A stretch of 15,228 nucleotides of DNA, taken from NCBI GenBank assembly GCA_938009335.1, contig CALLHT010000191.1:1-15228 (forward strand). Reading direction: 5' to 3'. Source of the DNA: an uncultured Rhizobiaceae group bacterium. Its GTDB lineage: Bacteria > Pseudomonadota > Alphaproteobacteria > Rhizobiales > Rhizobiaceae. Each line of letters opens with the position of its first letter. Position 1 is the stretch's first letter. Shown here piece by piece: positions 14,215 to 15,228 of the stretch. The position numbers were made by a program, and so were the translations under genes. The notes under the pieces were generated by a model that made no database searches, was not told the DNA's origin, and worked only from the letters and a program-made list of their open reading frames with translations.

Positions 14215-14243
14215 TTTATCTACGGTTCATGTCAGAAAGGCAA
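14215..14243 (-). promoter_or_regulatory. Probable tpiA promoter
   Basis: On the minus strand TTGCCT (14238-14243) and GATAAA (14215-14220) are 17 bases apart. Transcription would start near 14208, about 20 bases before the ATG, with the GGAG ribosome site inside that leader. Each box matches four of six consensus bases, so this is plausible rather than certain. Confidence 0.4.
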
Positions 14244-14262
14244 TTGGGGTGTTTTGTCATTC

Positions 14263-14287
14263 ACAAATCCTTTAAAGACAAATCCTT
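14263..14287 (+). repeat. Pair of 10-base direct repeats in the tpiA/ppiD-like divergent promoter region
   Basis: ACAAATCCTT occurs at 14263-14272 and again at 14278-14287, with start points 15 bases apart. The outer ends CACAA and TTGTG (14262-14290) also form an inverted repeat. The second copy overlaps the -35 box proposed for the PpiD-like gene. This resembles a regulator binding site, but no regulator is identified. Confidence 0.6.
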
Positions 14288-14314
14288 GTGATTGCTCCTC
14301 GCAGTCGATATACG
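14286..14314 (+). promoter_or_regulatory. Probable promoter of the PpiD-like gene
   Basis: TTGTGA (14286-14291) and TATACG (14309-14314) are 17 bases apart, each matching four of six consensus bases. The start point would be near 14321, giving a leader of about 27 bases that contains the AGGAG ribosome site before ATG 14348. Confidence 0.4.
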
Positions 14315-14347
14315 AAACAAACAAGATTCAGATTTTCAGGAGTTGAA

Positions 14348-15228
14348 ATGCTTGATTTCCTACGCCGTGGTTCCACCGGATGGTTGGCAAAAATTCTAAT
14401 CGGCCTTTTGGTGCTTAGTTTTGCCATTTGGGGCATTTCCGGCAGCATTATCTTTGGCAATCAGACAACAGTGGCTCAAGTCGGTGACACTAAAGTATCG
14501 ACGCTTGATTATCGTCTGGCTTATGAAAACCAGCTCCTCGCTATGTCTCAGCAGGTTGGACGTCGTCTTACCCAACAGCAAGCGGATGCTTTTGGTCTTC
14601 GGCAGAATGTGTTGAACCAGGTTGTTGCGGGCGCGGTTCTGGATGAAAACACTCGTAAGATGGGATTGGGTGTCTCCGACGAAGAACTTGCCAAAACAAT
14701 TGCCGCTGATCCTACTTTCCGGGATTTAGCAGGAAACTTCTCAAGAAGCGCCCTTGCTGCAACGCTCCGTCAATACGGCATTTCGGAAACTGACTATATC
14801 GCTAGCAGAAAACTTGTTGCTATGCGCAATCAATTGCAGGACGGCACTGCGGCTTCTCTCTCACTGCCTGCAGCCTTCACGGACGCATTGAGCAAATTCC
14901 GCAATGAAGAACGTGTGTTCGAATATGTGGAGTTCGGATCTGAGGTTGTCAAAGAAACACCGGTACCAACGGACGAGGATATTTCCAAATACTACGAAGA
15001 CAACAAGACACGCTTCGTCGCACCAGAATATCGCAAGGTGAATATCCTTCAAATCGAAGCGGCGAAACTTGTGAAGCCAGAAGACGTGACAGAGGAAGAT
15101 TTGCAGGCGGAATACGAAAACCGTCGCAGCAACCTCACCACACCAGAGCGTAGAAAAGTCGAGCAGTTGGTTCTTTCTAACAAGGAAGAAGCTGACAAAG
15201 TTGTCGCTGATCTCAACTCAGGCAAGAC
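14348..15228 (+). CDS. SurA N-terminal/PpiD-like peptidyl-prolyl isomerase chaperone (partial, N-terminal part)
   Basis: The first 293 codons of a membrane-anchored periplasmic folding factor of the PpiD type, which helps newly exported proteins fold near the Sec translocon. Residues 1-10 are cytoplasmic (MLDFLRRGST), a single membrane helix spans about 12-36 (WLAKILIGLLVLSFAIWGIS), and a SurA_N-like helical region follows (VAQVGDTKVSTLDYRLAYEN, FGLRQNVLNQVVAGAVLDE, SDEELAKTIAADPTF). From about 205 come PTDEDISKYYEDNKTRF and TPERRKVEQLVLSNKEEA, the entry into the parvulin-like rotamase domain, which is cut off by the window end. AGGAG lies 6 bases before the ATG. It is divergent from tpiA; in related genomes trp genes often follow it, but they are outside this window. 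Gene symbol is withheld because alphaproteobacterial members differ from E. coli ppiD. Confidence 0.9.
   Translation, partial: MLDFLRRGSTGWLAKILIGLLVLSFAIWGISGSIIFGNQTTVAQVGDTKVSTLDYRLAYENQLLAMSQQVGRRLTQQQADAFGLRQNVLNQVVAGAVLDENTRKMGLGVSDEELAKTIAADPTFRDLAGNFSRSALAATLRQYGISETDYIASRKLVAMRNQLQDGTAASLSLPAAFTDALSKFRNEERVFEYVEFGSEVVKETPVPTDEDISKYYEDNKTRFVAPEYRKVNILQIEAAKLVKPEDVTEEDLQAEYENRRSNLTTPERRKVEQLVLSNKEEADKVVADLNSGK

Overview
The window looks like a chromosomal stretch from an alphaproteobacterium, most likely of the order Hyphomicrobiales (Rhizobiales). The blocks pyrG-secG-tpiA, kdsA, and eno-ftsB-pdhA are a familiar set of neighbours in that order, and a divergent SurA_N/PpiD-type gene beyond tpiA is also usual there. 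Base composition looks moderate (near 47-48% G+C by eye, not computed). Together with a marine-style NavAb-like sodium channel and a choline/betaine-type Rieske oxygenase, this fits a marine member, but genus is a guess.

Layout, left to right. (1) 1-3787, all minus strand: the 5' part of pdhA (pyruvate dehydrogenase E1 alpha), ftsB, an unusual stand-alone endonuclease/exonuclease/phosphatase (EEP) protein, and eno. The EEP gene interrupts the common eno-ftsB adjacency. (2) 3971-6066: a small secreted LprI-like protein on plus, then minus-strand plsC-like acyltransferase and a one-domain voltage-gated ion channel. (3) 6067-8768, minus: kdsA (Kdo-8-phosphate synthase, Cys-type), a glyoxalase-like VOC protein and a quinone-oxidoreductase-type MDR protein, closely spaced and probably one operon. 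(4) 8872-10455, plus: a RidA-family protein and a Rieske non-haem iron oxygenase alpha subunit. (5) 10459-11066, minus: two small genes, one a coiled-coil/membrane peptide and one a secreted six-cysteine protein resembling a WYL domain, with their own promoter next to the end of pyrG. (6) 11163-14188, minus: pyrG, secG, tpiA. (7) 14348 to the end, plus: a SurA_N/PpiD-like chaperone, running out of the window.

Core functions cover entry of pyruvate into the TCA cycle, two glycolytic steps (enolase, triosephosphate isomerase), CTP supply, Kdo for lipopolysaccharide, phospholipid acylation, protein export (SecG, PpiD-like) and division (FtsB). The accessory genes lie between these blocks. No CRISPR, tRNA, rRNA, insertion sequence or phage gene was seen, and no gene-free stretch exceeds about 190 bases. 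The clearest features not explained by genes are two inverted repeats that bury Shine-Dalgarno sequences (pdhA and the Rieske gene), a pair of 10-base direct repeats at the ppiD-like promoter, and a good intrinsic terminator after secG. I do not see a convincing new multi-gene system; the secreted WYL-like protein with its small partner is the best candidate for something undescribed.
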